Assembly (NCBI GenBank): GCA_028277725.1
Contig: JANQFX010000079.1
Span: 1-64,000 of the forward strand
Direction: 5' to 3'
Length of the DNA: 64,000 bases
From: Thiohalocapsa sp.
GTDB taxonomy: Bacteria > Pseudomonadota > Gammaproteobacteria > Chromatiales > Chromatiaceae
In this document: positions 1 through 7,334 of the stretch, piece by piece
How the letters are laid out: every line of letters starts with the position of its first letter
How positions within the stretch are numbered: position 1 is the stretch's first letter
Made by a program: the position numbers and the translations under genes
The notes under the pieces: generated by a model
What the model was told of the DNA's origin: nothing
Seen by the model: only the letters and a program-made list of their open reading frames with translations
The model's database searches: none

Positions 1-77
1 CGGGGTATAGCGCAGTCTGGTAGCGCGCCTGCTTTGGGAGCAGGATGTCGGGGGTTCGAATCCCTCTACCCCGACCA
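1..77 (+). tRNA. tRNA-Pro (TGG)
   Basis: The gene folds as a full cloverleaf. The acceptor arms CGGGGTA and TACCCCG pair, the anticodon loop TTTGGGA gives TGG, the T-arm contains GGTTCGAATCC, and the 3' CCA is encoded. It is the first of four closely spaced tRNA genes on this strand, separated by 52 to 70 bases, and they are probably cotranscribed. Confidence 0.96.
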
Positions 78-147
78 ACACCTGACCTCCGCCGACGCGA
101 GACGCATTGCCCGCATCCGTCGGCCAAAGGCTCGGGTCAGGGTTTGA

Positions 148-224
148 GCCCCGATAGCTCAGGTGGATAGAGCAGGAGCCTTCTAAGCTCTTGGTCGGGG
201 GTTCGAGTCCTCCTCGGGGCGCCA
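148..224 (+). tRNA. tRNA-Arg (TCT)
   Basis: The acceptor arms GCCCCGA and TCGGGGC pair. The anticodon loop CTTCTAA between GAGC and GCTC gives anticodon TCT. CCA is encoded at the 3' end. Confidence 0.95.
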
Positions 225-285
225 ACACCGGGGGCGGGACAGCGACGGATCGAGGCGCGTCACGACGGCGCGCACAAAGGTCAAT

Positions 286-362
286 GGCGGACGTAGCTCA
301 GTTGGTAGAGCGCCGGTTTGTGGCACCGGTGGTCGTGGGTTCGATCCCCATCGTTCGCCCCA
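286..362 (+). tRNA. tRNA-His (GTG)
   Basis: The anticodon loop TTTGTGG gives GTG. The acceptor stem has the extra G at position -1 facing C73, a hallmark of tRNA-His, so the gene is taken to begin at the first G of GGCGGACG. CCA is encoded. Confidence 0.95.
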
Positions 363-414
363 ACGTTTTGGTGCAGTTCAGGCACGAGGTGTCGAGGAAC
401 GAAGCGCCTTCCAC

Positions 415-490
415 GGGCCGTTAGCTCAGCTGGTAGAGCAGTGGACTCTTAATCCATTGGTCCTAGGTTCGAATCCTAGACGGCCCACCA
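415..490 (+). tRNA. tRNA-Lys (CTT), integration target
   Basis: The acceptor arms GGGCCGT and ACGGCCC pair, the anticodon is CTT, and CCA is encoded. The gene is intact. From its anticodon stem onward the sequence is repeated exactly at 8061-8150, so this tRNA is the attachment site of the adjacent integrated element. A Rho-independent terminator follows ten bases downstream. Confidence 0.96.
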
Positions 491-533
491 ATTCGAACAA
501 GGGGTTACGGGAAACCGTAACCCCTTTTCTTTT
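444..533 (+). repeat. Left att repeat (attL side), 90 bp
   Basis: Identical to 8061-8150 over 90 bases. It spans the 3' part of tRNA-Lys from its anticodon stem, CCA, and the terminator. Bases flanking the repeat differ at both ends (G443 against A8060, G534 against T8151), which fixes its limits. Confidence 0.95.
501..533 (+). terminator. Rho-independent terminator of the tRNA cluster
   Basis: A perfect 10-bp stem, GGGGTTACGG with CCGTAACCCC, closes a GAAA loop and is followed by TTTTCTTTT. It ends the tRNA operon and is carried inside the duplicated att sequence. Its stem contains the GTTACGG half-site that also occurs in the element's 13-bp operator-like palindromes. Confidence 0.9.
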
Positions 534-560
534 GCCCGTGGCGCACTCATGGCGCACTCA
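534..560 (+). repeat. Island-end repeat with GGCGCACTCA units, left copy
   Basis: This 27-bp stretch recurs exactly at 7932-7958, just inside the opposite end of the element. Its core GGCGCACTCATGGCGCA (540-556) contains the unit GGCGCACTCA and the start of a second unit. Position and orientation fit arm-type binding sites of a tyrosine integrase or an excisionase; that role is inferred. Confidence 0.6.
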
Positions 561-660
561 GCCACAACAAGGCGCAACGATTGCGCCATGGCTGACCCAG
601 GAAATCCCGACCGATGAACCCCGGCGAAACGGCCCCGAACGGGCGGGTTTTTCGCGTGGC

Positions 661-677
661 TGCGCCATGAGTGCGCC
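661..677 (-). repeat. Inverted copy of the 17-bp island-end core
   Basis: TGCGCCATGAGTGCGCC is the exact reverse complement of the core at 540-556 and 7938-7954. It lies between the left att repeat and the integrase gene. The nearby sequence 571-587 is another short palindrome (GGCGCAA, CGA, TTGCGCC), and 717-753 carries AAGGATAG paired with CTATCCTT. The 534-875 gap is therefore rich in protein-binding-type symmetry, but no gene is seen in it. Confidence 0.55.
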
Positions 678-875
678 GCAGCGCGGGAGAGTGCTGCTGA
701 AAGGCAGAAGAAACAGAAGGATAGGCTAGAACAACAATGGATAGACTATCCTTTGTTGCCGTTCTTCATGGCTTGTTGTAGGCTTTGGCCATGCCCTGAG
801 TAGGGGCGGTTCCCCGAGGTGCGCCAACACCCCGAGGAACCTTCACCACAACCCGACCTGTAAGGAGGTCCGGCC

Positions 876-1943
876 ATGGCTACCATCACCAAGCGTACCG
901 CGAAAGACGGTTCCGCGTCCTACAAGGTGGAAATCCGCCTGAAGGGGTACCCGGCGCAACGCGCGACCTTTGCCCGGCTGACCGACGCGCGCCAGTGGGC
1001 GAAGCAGACCGAGACCGACATTCAACGCGGTCGGCACTTCAAGACGGCGGAGGCCAAGCGCCACACCCTGGCGGACCTGGTGGACCGCTACACCCGCGAC
1101 GTGCTACCGACCAAGAAGCCAAGCACCCAGCACGCGCAACGCTTCCAGTTCGACTGGTGGAGAGCCGAGCTTGGGCACCTTGCGCTTGCGGATGTCACCC
1201 CGGCGGTACTCGCGGAAGCGCGCGACAAGCTCTTGAGCGAGCCGAGCAAGCGCGGCGGAACGCTGAGCCCTGCCTATGTCGTTCGGCACTTGTCCGCCTT
1301 GAGTCACGCCTTCAGCGTGGCGGTTCGCGAATGGGGCTGGATTGAGGACAACCCGGTCTTGAAGGTGAAGAAGCCCACCGAGCCGCGCGGGCGCGTGCGC
1401 TTCCTGTCCGACGACGAACGCGCGGCGCTGCTGAACGCCTGCCGGGAATCGTCCAATCCCTGGCTGTATCTCACCGTGGTCGTTGCCCTGTCTACCGGCG
1501 TGCGCAAGGGGGAACTGATGGGGTTGACCTGGAAGGATGTCGACCTGCAAGCCGGGCGCATCGTCCTGCACGACACCAAGAACGGCGAGCGGCGCGTGGT
1601 GCCTTTGGCTGGCCCGGCGCTGGCGCTGCTCAAGGACCATGCGAAGGTGCGGCGGCTCGATACCGACCTGCTCTTTCCCGGCCAGCGCAAGGACACCCCG
1701 GTTGACCTGCGAGCCCCGTGGGAAACGGCCCTGAAGCGCGCGGGCATCGAGGATTTCCGCTGGCATGACCTGCGGCACTCCACCGCGTCCTATCTGGCCA
1801 TGAACGGCGCGTCACTGACCGACATTGCCGAGGTCTTGGGCCACAAGACGCTCGCCATGGTGAAGCGGTACGCCCATCTGAGCGAGGCCCACACGGCGAG
1901 CGTGGTGGAGCGGATGAACGCGCGCATCTTCGCGGAGGGTTGA
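876..1943 (+). CDS. int: Tyrosine recombinase / site-specific integrase
   Basis: This 355-residue phage-type integrase should catalyse integration and excision of the element at tRNA-Lys. It has an N-terminal arm-binding-like region (about 1-60), a core-binding SAM-like domain (about 65-160) and a C-terminal catalytic domain. The catalytic set is visible: R210 in STGVRKGEL, K235 in DTKNGERR, H297 and R300 in WHDLRHS, H323 in LGHK, and the nucleophile Y332 in KRYAHLS. A strong Shine-Dalgarno (TAAGGAGG) precedes the ATG. The gene starts about 340 bases inside the left att site and reads away from the tRNA. The ATG of the next gene lies two bases past its stop. Confidence 0.95.
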   Translation: MATITKRTAKDGSASYKVEIRLKGYPAQRATFARLTDARQWAKQTETDIQRGRHFKTAEAKRHTLADLVDRYTRDVLPTKKPSTQHAQRFQFDWWRAELGHLALADVTPAVLAEARDKLLSEPSKRGGTLSPAYVVRHLSALSHAFSVAVREWGWIEDNPVLKVKKPTEPRGRVRFLSDDERAALLNACRESSNPWLYLTVVVALSTGVRKGELMGLTWKDVDLQAGRIVLHDTKNGERRVVPLAGPALALLKDHAKVRRLDTDLLFPGQRKDTPVDLRAPWETALKRAGIEDFRWHDLRHSTASYLAMNGASLTDIAEVLGHKTLAMVKRYAHLSEAHTASVVERMNARIFAEG

Positions 1944-1945
1944 GC

Positions 1946-2557
1946 ATGACCACCCAGCCCCCCGACGCGCGGCAGATTGGCATCTATCGCAACCGCAAGA
2001 GCCTATCCCTGTTCGAAGCCGCTTGCTTGGCGCACTGCGAAGACCCGGAGGAGTCTTTCAATCGAGCGTGGTACTCCATCGACCCCGAGATTCGAGCGGG
2101 AGCCACGAGCCCCAAGGAATCGGCGACACTCGTTGAGGCGATGCGAGGCTTGTTGTTGGGCGAAGTGGGGCAGACGTGGGGCGCGTTGATGAAAGCCTTT
2201 GGCGTATCGGGGGATACTCAACAGCCGATTGCCGATATTCAGGATGCACTGTCCGCGATGGGCATGGCGCTTCCGTTCGAGGTAAAGGAAACGAGCGGCG
2301 GACCCTCTGTTGGCACGCCTGGTCCTGAATCGGACTTGTCGATGGGTAGAGCCGAGCGCGAAAAGCGCAAGGCATTCGCTCGGATGAACGAAAGTCAAAC
2401 AGCCGAGCGGACGCCCGAATGGGCACGCTGGAAGAACGAAGCGGACAAGATTCAAGCAGCACGAAAGAGCCCGGCCAGCAAACGCCAGTTGGCCAAGCTG
2501 GTAAAAGAGAGTCTGCAAATACCCGACTCCGCTGAAACGATCCGCAAGCACATATAG
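1946..2557 (+). CDS. Unknown island protein
   Basis: About 203 residues, hydrophilic and without signal peptide or membrane segment. I do not recognise the family. The N-terminal part contains SLFEAACLAHCEDPEESF, and the C-terminal 60 residues are rich in Lys/Arg and helix-forming residues (KRQLAKLVKESLQIPDSAE), which could be a DNA-binding or oligomerisation segment. A TTG at 1940 would overlap the integrase stop, but the ATG at 1946 is preferred. The gene is immediately downstream of int and so is probably cotranscribed with it. Confidence 0.6.
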   Translation: MTTQPPDARQIGIYRNRKSLSLFEAACLAHCEDPEESFNRAWYSIDPEIRAGATSPKESATLVEAMRGLLLGEVGQTWGALMKAFGVSGDTQQPIADIQDALSAMGMALPFEVKETSGGPSVGTPGPESDLSMGRAEREKRKAFARMNESQTAERTPEWARWKNEADKIQAARKSPASKRQLAKLVKESLQIPDSAETIRKHI

Positions 2558-2610
2558 TGGGTAAGTGGGTAATGGGTTGGGCACTTCGGCCTTACCCATT
2601 GCTCGCGCCA

Positions 2611-2670
2611 ATCATTCACGCACCGCAAGCCGCAACGGGCGGCGAGCACGACCAAGAGAGCGTGAATGAT
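2611..2670. repeat. 11-bp perfect inverted repeat overlapping the AlpA-like start codon
   Basis: ATCATTCACGC (2611-2621) and GCGTGAATGAT (2660-2670) are perfect complements 38 bases apart. The right arm covers the tandem ATGATG start of the small regulator gene. It could be an operator for autoregulation, or an RNA stem hiding the start codon; both roles are inferred. Confidence 0.5.
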
Positions 2671-2887
2671 GAAAACACCCGGCGACACCAAGACCCGCCT
2701 AATCCCCATCACCCAATGGAACGAGCATCACCCGTGGCCACCGGCTGGCGGCATGCGTCACCTTCGCTTCCACTGCGAGACCAACGGTTTCGCCAGCGCG
2801 TTTCGCAAGGTCGGGGCGCGCGTCCTGGTGGACGAAGCGGAGTTCTTCCGTTGCGTCGAACGCACCAACGGCCAAGCGGCGGCATGA
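2666..2887 (+). CDS. AlpA-like excisionase / small DNA-binding regulator
   Basis: 73 residues with the organisation of small island-encoded AlpA/Xis-type proteins: an N-terminal ITQWNEHHPWPP segment, a helix-turn-helix region around GGMRHLRFHCETNGF, and a C-terminal VLVDEAEFFRCVE strand-helix. Such proteins act as recombination directionality factors or activators of integrase expression in prophage-like elements. Translation may begin at either of two consecutive ATGs, which lie inside an 11-bp inverted repeat. The next gene starts ten bases after the stop. Confidence 0.72.
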   Translation: MMKTPGDTKTRLIPITQWNEHHPWPPAGGMRHLRFHCETNGFASAFRKVGARVLVDEAEFFRCVERTNGQAAA

Positions 2888-2896
2888 GGTGCGGAC

Positions 2897-3253
2897 ATGG
2901 ACAGTTCCGAGATTGCCGACTTCGGCGGCACGGCGAGCCGTCGCGAGCTGCGGGTATTGCTTGCGCTGGTGGACGGACCACGGACCCGCGAGGACGTTGA
3001 CCGCATCGCCCGCGCCAGCAACGGCCCGGACATCATCCATCGGCTACGGCACAAGGGAGCGGCCATCGTCACGGACCTGGTTCCGCACATCACGGCGGAC
3101 GGCGAGCGGTCGCGCCATGGGCTCTACAGCCTGACCCGCGACGGGCGGCGAGCCGTGCGTGAATGGCTGCGAGGGGCGGCTGGCACCACCCCCCGCAAGG
3201 CGCAGAAGGGAAGGACTGGCACGGCACAGCGTAGCACGGAGGCGGCCCGATGA
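2897..3253 (+). CDS. Winged-helix-like island protein
   Basis: 118 residues. The core (about 14-92) looks like a winged helix used by island proteins: SRRELRVLLALVDGP, then REDVDRIARASNG as a recognition-type helix, a strand pair and a final LTRDGRRAVREWL helix resembling PadR/MarR wings. A Lys/Arg-rich tail follows. Its last four bases (ATGA) overlap the start of the primase-helicase gene, indicating translational coupling. A role in replication control or replisome loading is plausible but inferred. Confidence 0.6.
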   Translation: MDSSEIADFGGTASRRELRVLLALVDGPRTREDVDRIARASNGPDIIHRLRHKGAAIVTDLVPHITADGERSRHGLYSLTRDGRRAVREWLRGAAGTTPRKAQKGRTGTAQRSTEAAR

Positions 3254-5847
3254 TGCAGTTGTCGCGCTCCAAAGGCCCCGCGTCCAATACTGCCTTGGAA
3301 CCGTGGGCGGTCGATTTCGCCGGCCTTGCGGCGGCGTGCCAGCGCACACCCCGAGTCGGGCGCAAGGACGGTTCGTACTTCGTCCGAGGCCCCTTCTCGG
3401 ACGGCTACCCGTCGCGGGCGGATGCCCACATCATCGAGGCGGACTTGCTGGTCCTGGACGGCGACAGCACGCTAGACCGTGAGACCGGCGAAGTCACCCC
3501 CGGCGCACCGCACCCGATGTTGACCCATGAAGTCCTGCGAGACCTGGACATCCGGCACATCATCTATTCGAGCTGGAGCCACCAGCAAGACGGCAAGGGG
3601 AATCGGTACCGCGTGGCGATTCCCGCGGCGATACCCGACCACAAGGCCCTATCCGCGTGCGTCGAATGGACCATAGACCGGCTGCACCATGCCGGAGTCG
3701 GGCTTGCCGACGTGAAGGAGAACCATGCATGGAGTCAGGCGTGGTACTTCCCCCGCAAGGCGACCCAGGAAGCGGAATATCTGGTCTACGTTCACGACAC
3801 CGAGGAGGTCTTCGACGTGGGCGCGTGCGTCGAATGGAAGGCGAGCCAAGACCCGGCAACGCCTGCCGCACTGGAAGCGGCGGCGCTGGCGGGACCGAAG
3901 CGCGGCGCGGGCGGCGGACTGTTCGGGCAGTACAACGCACGACACGGTAACCCTGATGCCATGCTGGAAGCGTTACGCCGTAACGGCTACCAGTCGCGCG
4001 GCCCGTCCGGCACCCTGAACGGCGAGCCGGTCTTTCGGCTGCTGGCCCCCGGTTCCGACAGCGGCGCGGCTGGCGTGGCGCTCTACAAGGCCCGCGATGG
4101 GCGATGGCTGGTCGCGAGTCACCACGGCGCACATGACCCCTTGAGCCAGGCCCCGAGCAATGACGCCTTCGACCTGTTCCGCATCTTCGAGCACGGCGGC
4201 GACCAAAGGAAGGCGCTGAACGCTTGGCGCAGAACGCTGGACCCGAGACCGACCATTCAGGTTGTGGGCGGCGCGTTACCCGGCAACGTCGCGGCGGCGG
4301 CCAAGGCCCTAGCGGCGAGCCAACCGCCTGCTGTCTTCCAGCGCGGGCAAACACTCTGCCGCGTGGCGCACCTGCAAAAGACCGGCGACGTTCACGGCTG
4401 CGCCATCCCCAAGGGCACGGCGACCATTGTCACCCTGCAACGCGCGGGGCTCATGGTGGAGCTGGGCAAAGCGGCGAAGTGGGAGCGCAAGAGCGCGGAG
4501 ACCCAGGAATGGTATGAGGTGGACCCCTGCCCCAAGGTCACGGCGGCGATGCTGGAAGCGGTCGGGCACTGGTCCGGCGTTCCGAGCTTGCTCGGTATCA
4601 GCGAGGCCCCGATCCTTCGCGACGACGGCACCTTGCACGCCCAAGCCGGTTATGACCCCGCGACTCGGCTCTATGTCGAGGGGCGCTTCCCCGGCGTCAC
4701 CCTGCCGGAGCGCATCACCCTGGACGATGCCCAACGGGCGGCGGCGCACCTGCTCCAACCCTTCCTGGAGTTCCCCTTCGTCGAGTCTCGGCTGGACCAT
4801 GCCGTTGTTCTGGCCTACCTGCTCACGCTGGCGCAACGTCCGCAACTCCCGACGGCCCCGCTGTTCTGTGTCTCCGCGACCACCCCCGGCACCGGCAAGG
4901 GCTTGTTGGTGGAAGCCTGCAACCTGCTGGTGCGTGGTCGCGATGCGGCCCTGATGCCCGCGATTCAGGGCACCAGCGCGGAAGAAGAGACCCGCAAGCG
5001 CATCACCGCGTTGTTGCTGCAAGGGGTCGCGTCCATCAACCTGGACAACTGGACCCGGCCCATCGGCGGCGAGTCCATGAATGCGTTGCTGACCACCGGA
5101 GAATGGTCCGACCGCGTGTTGGGGCGCAGCGAGACGGTATCGCTACCGGCACGGCTGACCCTTGCGGCTACCGGCAACAACCTGTCCGTGCGCGGCGACA
5201 TGACCCGGCGAAGCCTCCTCATCCAATTGGATGCTGGCGTGGAGCGGCCGGAGCTTCGCACGTTCAAGGAGCCGAACCTTGCCGGTCTTGTTCTGCGGCA
5301 GCGTGGCGACTCGCTGCCGGCCCTGTTCGCCATCCTCAAGGGGTACCGGCAAGCGCAGAGACCGGGACAGCACGAGCGGCTGTTGGGGCGCTTCGAGCCG
5401 TGGAGCATGGCGGTCGCGGCCCCGCTTCGCTGGCTCGGCTACCCCGACCCCACCGACTCACAAGCCCGCTTGCGTGAAGCGGACCCGGAAGCGGAGCGGC
5501 TGGAGCTGTTCCTAGCGTCATGGTTCGACCTTCGCGGCGCGACCTGGACCACGGCGGCGGAGCTGATTCAAGAAGCGGAGTCCGGCGACGACTTCAGCGC
5601 GGCGCGGAAGGACAAGCGCGCGGCCTTGACCGAGGCCCTGTTGGAAGTCGCCAACGACGGGCGCGGGCGCATCAACCGCAAGGCGCTCGGCTGGTACCTG
5701 CGGCACTTCGAGGGGCGGATTGCGGGCGGGTTGCGGCTGATGAAGAAGGACCGGCACGGCGCACAGAAGCACGCCCATCAGTACCGCGTGGTCGAGGTCG
5801 CGGACTCGACGGGTACCGCCACCGGGACCGACGGGATTCCGTTCTGA
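3250..5847 (+). CDS. Bifunctional primase-helicase replication protein
   Basis: This 865-residue protein is the probable replicase of the element. The N-terminal domain resembles archaeo-eukaryotic-type primases: a D70-G-D72 pair after a hydrophobic strand, then YSSWSHQ (106-112) with H111 and RYRVAIP. A second globular region spans about 210-330. The C-terminal half is an AAA+/SF3-like helicase: Walker A TTPGTGKG (544-551), in which glycine follows the lysine; a Walker B-like ASINLDNW (594-601); a sensor-type AATGNN (639-644); and arginine-finger candidates R653/R654. Start ATGATG overlaps the preceding stop. A palindrome GTTACGCCGTAAC lies inside the gene at 3972-3984. The stop codon lies within a G-tract inverted repeat that may be the origin. 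Confidence 0.82.
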   Translation: MMQLSRSKGPASNTALEPWAVDFAGLAAACQRTPRVGRKDGSYFVRGPFSDGYPSRADAHIIEADLLVLDGDSTLDRETGEVTPGAPHPMLTHEVLRDLDIRHIIYSSWSHQQDGKGNRYRVAIPAAIPDHKALSACVEWTIDRLHHAGVGLADVKENHAWSQAWYFPRKATQEAEYLVYVHDTEEVFDVGACVEWKASQDPATPAALEAAALAGPKRGAGGGLFGQYNARHGNPDAMLEALRRNGYQSRGPSGTLNGEPVFRLLAPGSDSGAAGVALYKARDGRWLVASHHGAHDPLSQAPSNDAFDLFRIFEHGGDQRKALNAWRRTLDPRPTIQVVGGALPGNVAAAAKALAASQPPAVFQRGQTLCRVAHLQKTGDVHGCAIPKGTATIVTLQRAGLMVELGKAAKWERKSAETQEWYEVDPCPKVTAAMLEAVGHWSGVPSLLGISEAPILRDDGTLHAQAGYDPATRLYVEGRFPGVTLPERITLDDAQRAAAHLLQPFLEFPFVESRLDHAVVLAYLLTLAQRPQLPTAPLFCVSATTPGTGKGLLVEACNLLVRGRDAALMPAIQGTSAEEETRKRITALLLQGVASINLDNWTRPIGGESMNALLTTGEWSDRVLGRSETVSLPARLTLAATGNNLSVRGDMTRRSLLIQLDAGVERPELRTFKEPNLAGLVLRQRGDSLPALFAILKGYRQAQRPGQHERLLGRFEPWSMAVAAPLRWLGYPDPTDSQARLREADPEAERLELFLASWFDLRGATWTTAAELIQEAESGDDFSAARKDKRAALTEALLEVANDGRGRINRKALGWYLRHFEGRIAGGLRLMKKDRHGAQKHAHQYRVVEVADSTGTATGTDGIPF
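3972..3984 (-). promoter_or_regulatory. Operator-like palindrome inside the replicase gene
   Basis: GTTACGCCGTAAC is the exact reverse complement of the four GTTACGGCGTAAC sites clustered around the ribbon-helix-helix gene 2.5 kb downstream. It may let that regulator act on replicase transcription. Confidence 0.4.
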
Positions 5848-6001
5848 TGGGGGTTTTGGGGGTTTCGGGGGTTTTTCTCCAACGCGGAAAATTTCGGAGG
5901 AAGGAGCGGACTTCTCGATATCACGGAGTAGAGAAAGTACCTCCCTCAGACGATTTTTCTACGGGGCTCACGAAACCCCCAAAACCCCCAAAACCCCCAT
6001 C
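5846..6001. other. Inverted 9-bp G-tract iterons, candidate replication origin
   Basis: Three G5 tracts with 9-base spacing (5849-5853, 5858-5862, 5867-5871; unit GGGGGTTTT or TTTC) are mirrored by three C5 tracts with the same spacing (5976-5980, 5985-5989, 5994-5998). The arms form a roughly 30-bp near-perfect inverted repeat around an AT-richer centre of about 100 bases. The left arm starts at the last bases of the replicase gene. Phased short repeats next to the replication gene are typical of origins; the three-tract arms could also form G-rich structures. The assignment is inferred. Confidence 0.6.
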
Positions 6002-6060
6002 GGAGGGGCACGGCAGCGGCAGCAGAGACAGGCACAACCGGCAGTCAGGAGCATGAACCC

Positions 6061-6408
6061 ATGAGTCACAAGCGAGCGAAGGCCCGGCGGCGAGCCGAGC
6101 GACACGCGAACCCCCACGGCGTCGAGTTCCGCCACCTAGGGCCGGACAACCCTGATCCGCAGTGGCGCCAAATCTGGAGCGAGACGACACCGGCGGACAT
6201 GGACGCTGAAGACGACGCCAGCGATGCGGACAGAGCATGGTTCGAGGCGCACCCGCACGCGGCCCAGCGCGTTCGAGACCCTTTCCCCGGCGAGTTCCGC
6301 GCGGCGACACCACCGGGGCATTACTGCGCCGACGTGGTTGTCGTCCGTGTCGGTCCCGCCTTGCGGGCGCGGCTTCCGGGATTTCTGCCGCTACCGGCGA
6401 CGCACTGA
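6061..6408 (+). CDS. Unknown small island protein
   Basis: 115 residues with no recognised domain. The N-terminus is strongly basic (SHKRAKARRRAERHA), the middle acidic (DMDAEDDASDADRAWF), and the C-terminus hydrophobic. An AGGAG lies about ten bases upstream of the ATG. Codon position pattern and placement between the origin-like repeat and the operator sites support coding, but the C-terminal part is less convincing. Confidence 0.45.
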   Translation: MSHKRAKARRRAERHANPHGVEFRHLGPDNPDPQWRQIWSETTPADMDAEDDASDADRAWFEAHPHAAQRVRDPFPGEFRAATPPGHYCADVVVVRVGPALRARLPGFLPLPATH

Positions 6409-6420
6409 CCGACCTTGCCT

Positions 6421-6460
6421 GTTACGGCGTAACGGCCTATGCTTCCCGTTACGGCGTAAC
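6421..6460. promoter_or_regulatory. Paired operator-like palindromes upstream of the RHH gene
   Basis: Two exact copies of GTTACGGCGTAAC (6421-6433 and 6448-6460) lie 27 bases apart, just upstream of the ribbon-helix-helix gene. Two further exact copies (6611-6623, 6780-6792) and a degenerate one (from 6726) lie inside that gene. The arrangement fits autoregulation by cooperative binding. Confidence 0.6.
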
Positions 6461-6483
6461 GATTCACCGAGGGCACCATGGGC

Positions 6484-6933
6484 ATGAGCAACGCGGAGCG
6501 GCAACGCCAGTACCGGCAACGCCACCTGAACGACGTGGGCGGCAAGGGCGCTCGGCTGAACCTTGTGGTCGATATCGAGGCCAAGGCCATGCTTGAGCGG
6601 CTGTCTACCTGTTACGGCGTAACGCTTCGTGAGGCGCTGGCGTTGGCACTGGACCGCACCGAGGATGCGTTGCTCGATACCCTGCCGGCGGACCAGCGGC
6701 GAGCCTACTATGACGGAAGGCTATCGTTACGGCGCAAACGCGAAGCCACGAGCAACGCCAGCAAGGGCATCGATGAACCGTTACGGCGTAACAGCGAAGA
6801 CCCCGACCAAGGCCGCGATGCCCGCATCATCCGCCTGTTCACCGAGGGCACCAGCAAGCGCGCCATTGCTCGCGAGCTGGGCATCTCCGACGGTACCGTT
6901 CGCAACGTCCTGAAGCGGCACCCGGCACCATGA
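6484..6933 (+). CDS. Ribbon-helix-helix / helix-turn-helix regulator
   Basis: About 149 residues. The N-terminus has the NAERQRQYRQRH motif of a family common on plasmids and islands, followed by a beta-strand plus two-helix segment (GARLNLVVDIEAKAMLERL, YGVTLREALALAL) typical of ribbon-helix-helix DNA-binding proteins. The C-terminal 40 residues (ARIIRLFTEGTSKRAIAREL then GISDGTVRNVLKRH) form a resolvase-type helix-turn-helix, so two DNA-binding modules seem to be joined. The recurrent YGVT and LRRN residues are encoded by embedded palindromes. ATG at 6478 is an alternative start. The stop overlaps the next start (ATGA). Confidence 0.65.
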   Translation: MSNAERQRQYRQRHLNDVGGKGARLNLVVDIEAKAMLERLSTCYGVTLREALALALDRTEDALLDTLPADQRRAYYDGRLSLRRKREATSNASKGIDEPLRRNSEDPDQGRDARIIRLFTEGTSKRAIARELGISDGTVRNVLKRHPAP

Positions 6934-7325
6934 CCCGACGCAACCAACAACCCGAGCTGGTCAAGGGCACCGCCACCCATCGGCGCACCGAGGGCGATTA
7001 CCTTTCGGTCTTGCTCGATACCGTCACCCTGGACGATTGGCGCGACGTGGTGAACAACACCCTGAAAGCGGCCAAGGGCGGCGACGACAAGGCCCGTGCG
7101 TGGCTGGCGCAGTACCTCATGGGTAAGCCCGCGACCGAGGCCCCGACACCGTTGACCGTGGTCGTCAACCAGTTGAGCGGCGCGGACAACCTGGTGGAGA
7201 AGCTGGCGCAACCGCACCTGAACCGTGTGCGCTACCCCGCCCTACACCAAGACGACGGCTTCGAGGACGGGTTGAAGGCCCTGGTTGCCGAGGAACTAGC
7301 CCGCAAGGTTGCGCCAACCGGCTGA
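6930..7325 (+). CDS. Small mobile-element protein of unknown function
   Basis: 131 residues. The segment DYLSVLLDTVTLDDWRDVV, then NTLKAAKGGDDKARAWLAQY, is of a type seen in many prophage and island proteins, sometimes near packaging genes, but nothing here proves a packaging role. It is mostly helical and has no membrane segment. It overlaps the regulator stop by four bases, so it is translationally coupled to it. Confidence 0.6.
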   Translation: MTRRNQQPELVKGTATHRRTEGDYLSVLLDTVTLDDWRDVVNNTLKAAKGGDDKARAWLAQYLMGKPATEAPTPLTVVVNQLSGADNLVEKLAQPHLNRVRYPALHQDDGFEDGLKALVAEELARKVAPTG

Positions 7326-7334
7326 TGGTTTCGC

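Noticed and set aside
6930..7325. Small terminase subunit of a phage satellite
   Set aside because: Only loose similarity to proteins seen near packaging genes; no large terminase or cos/pac-like feature is visible, so the function is left open.
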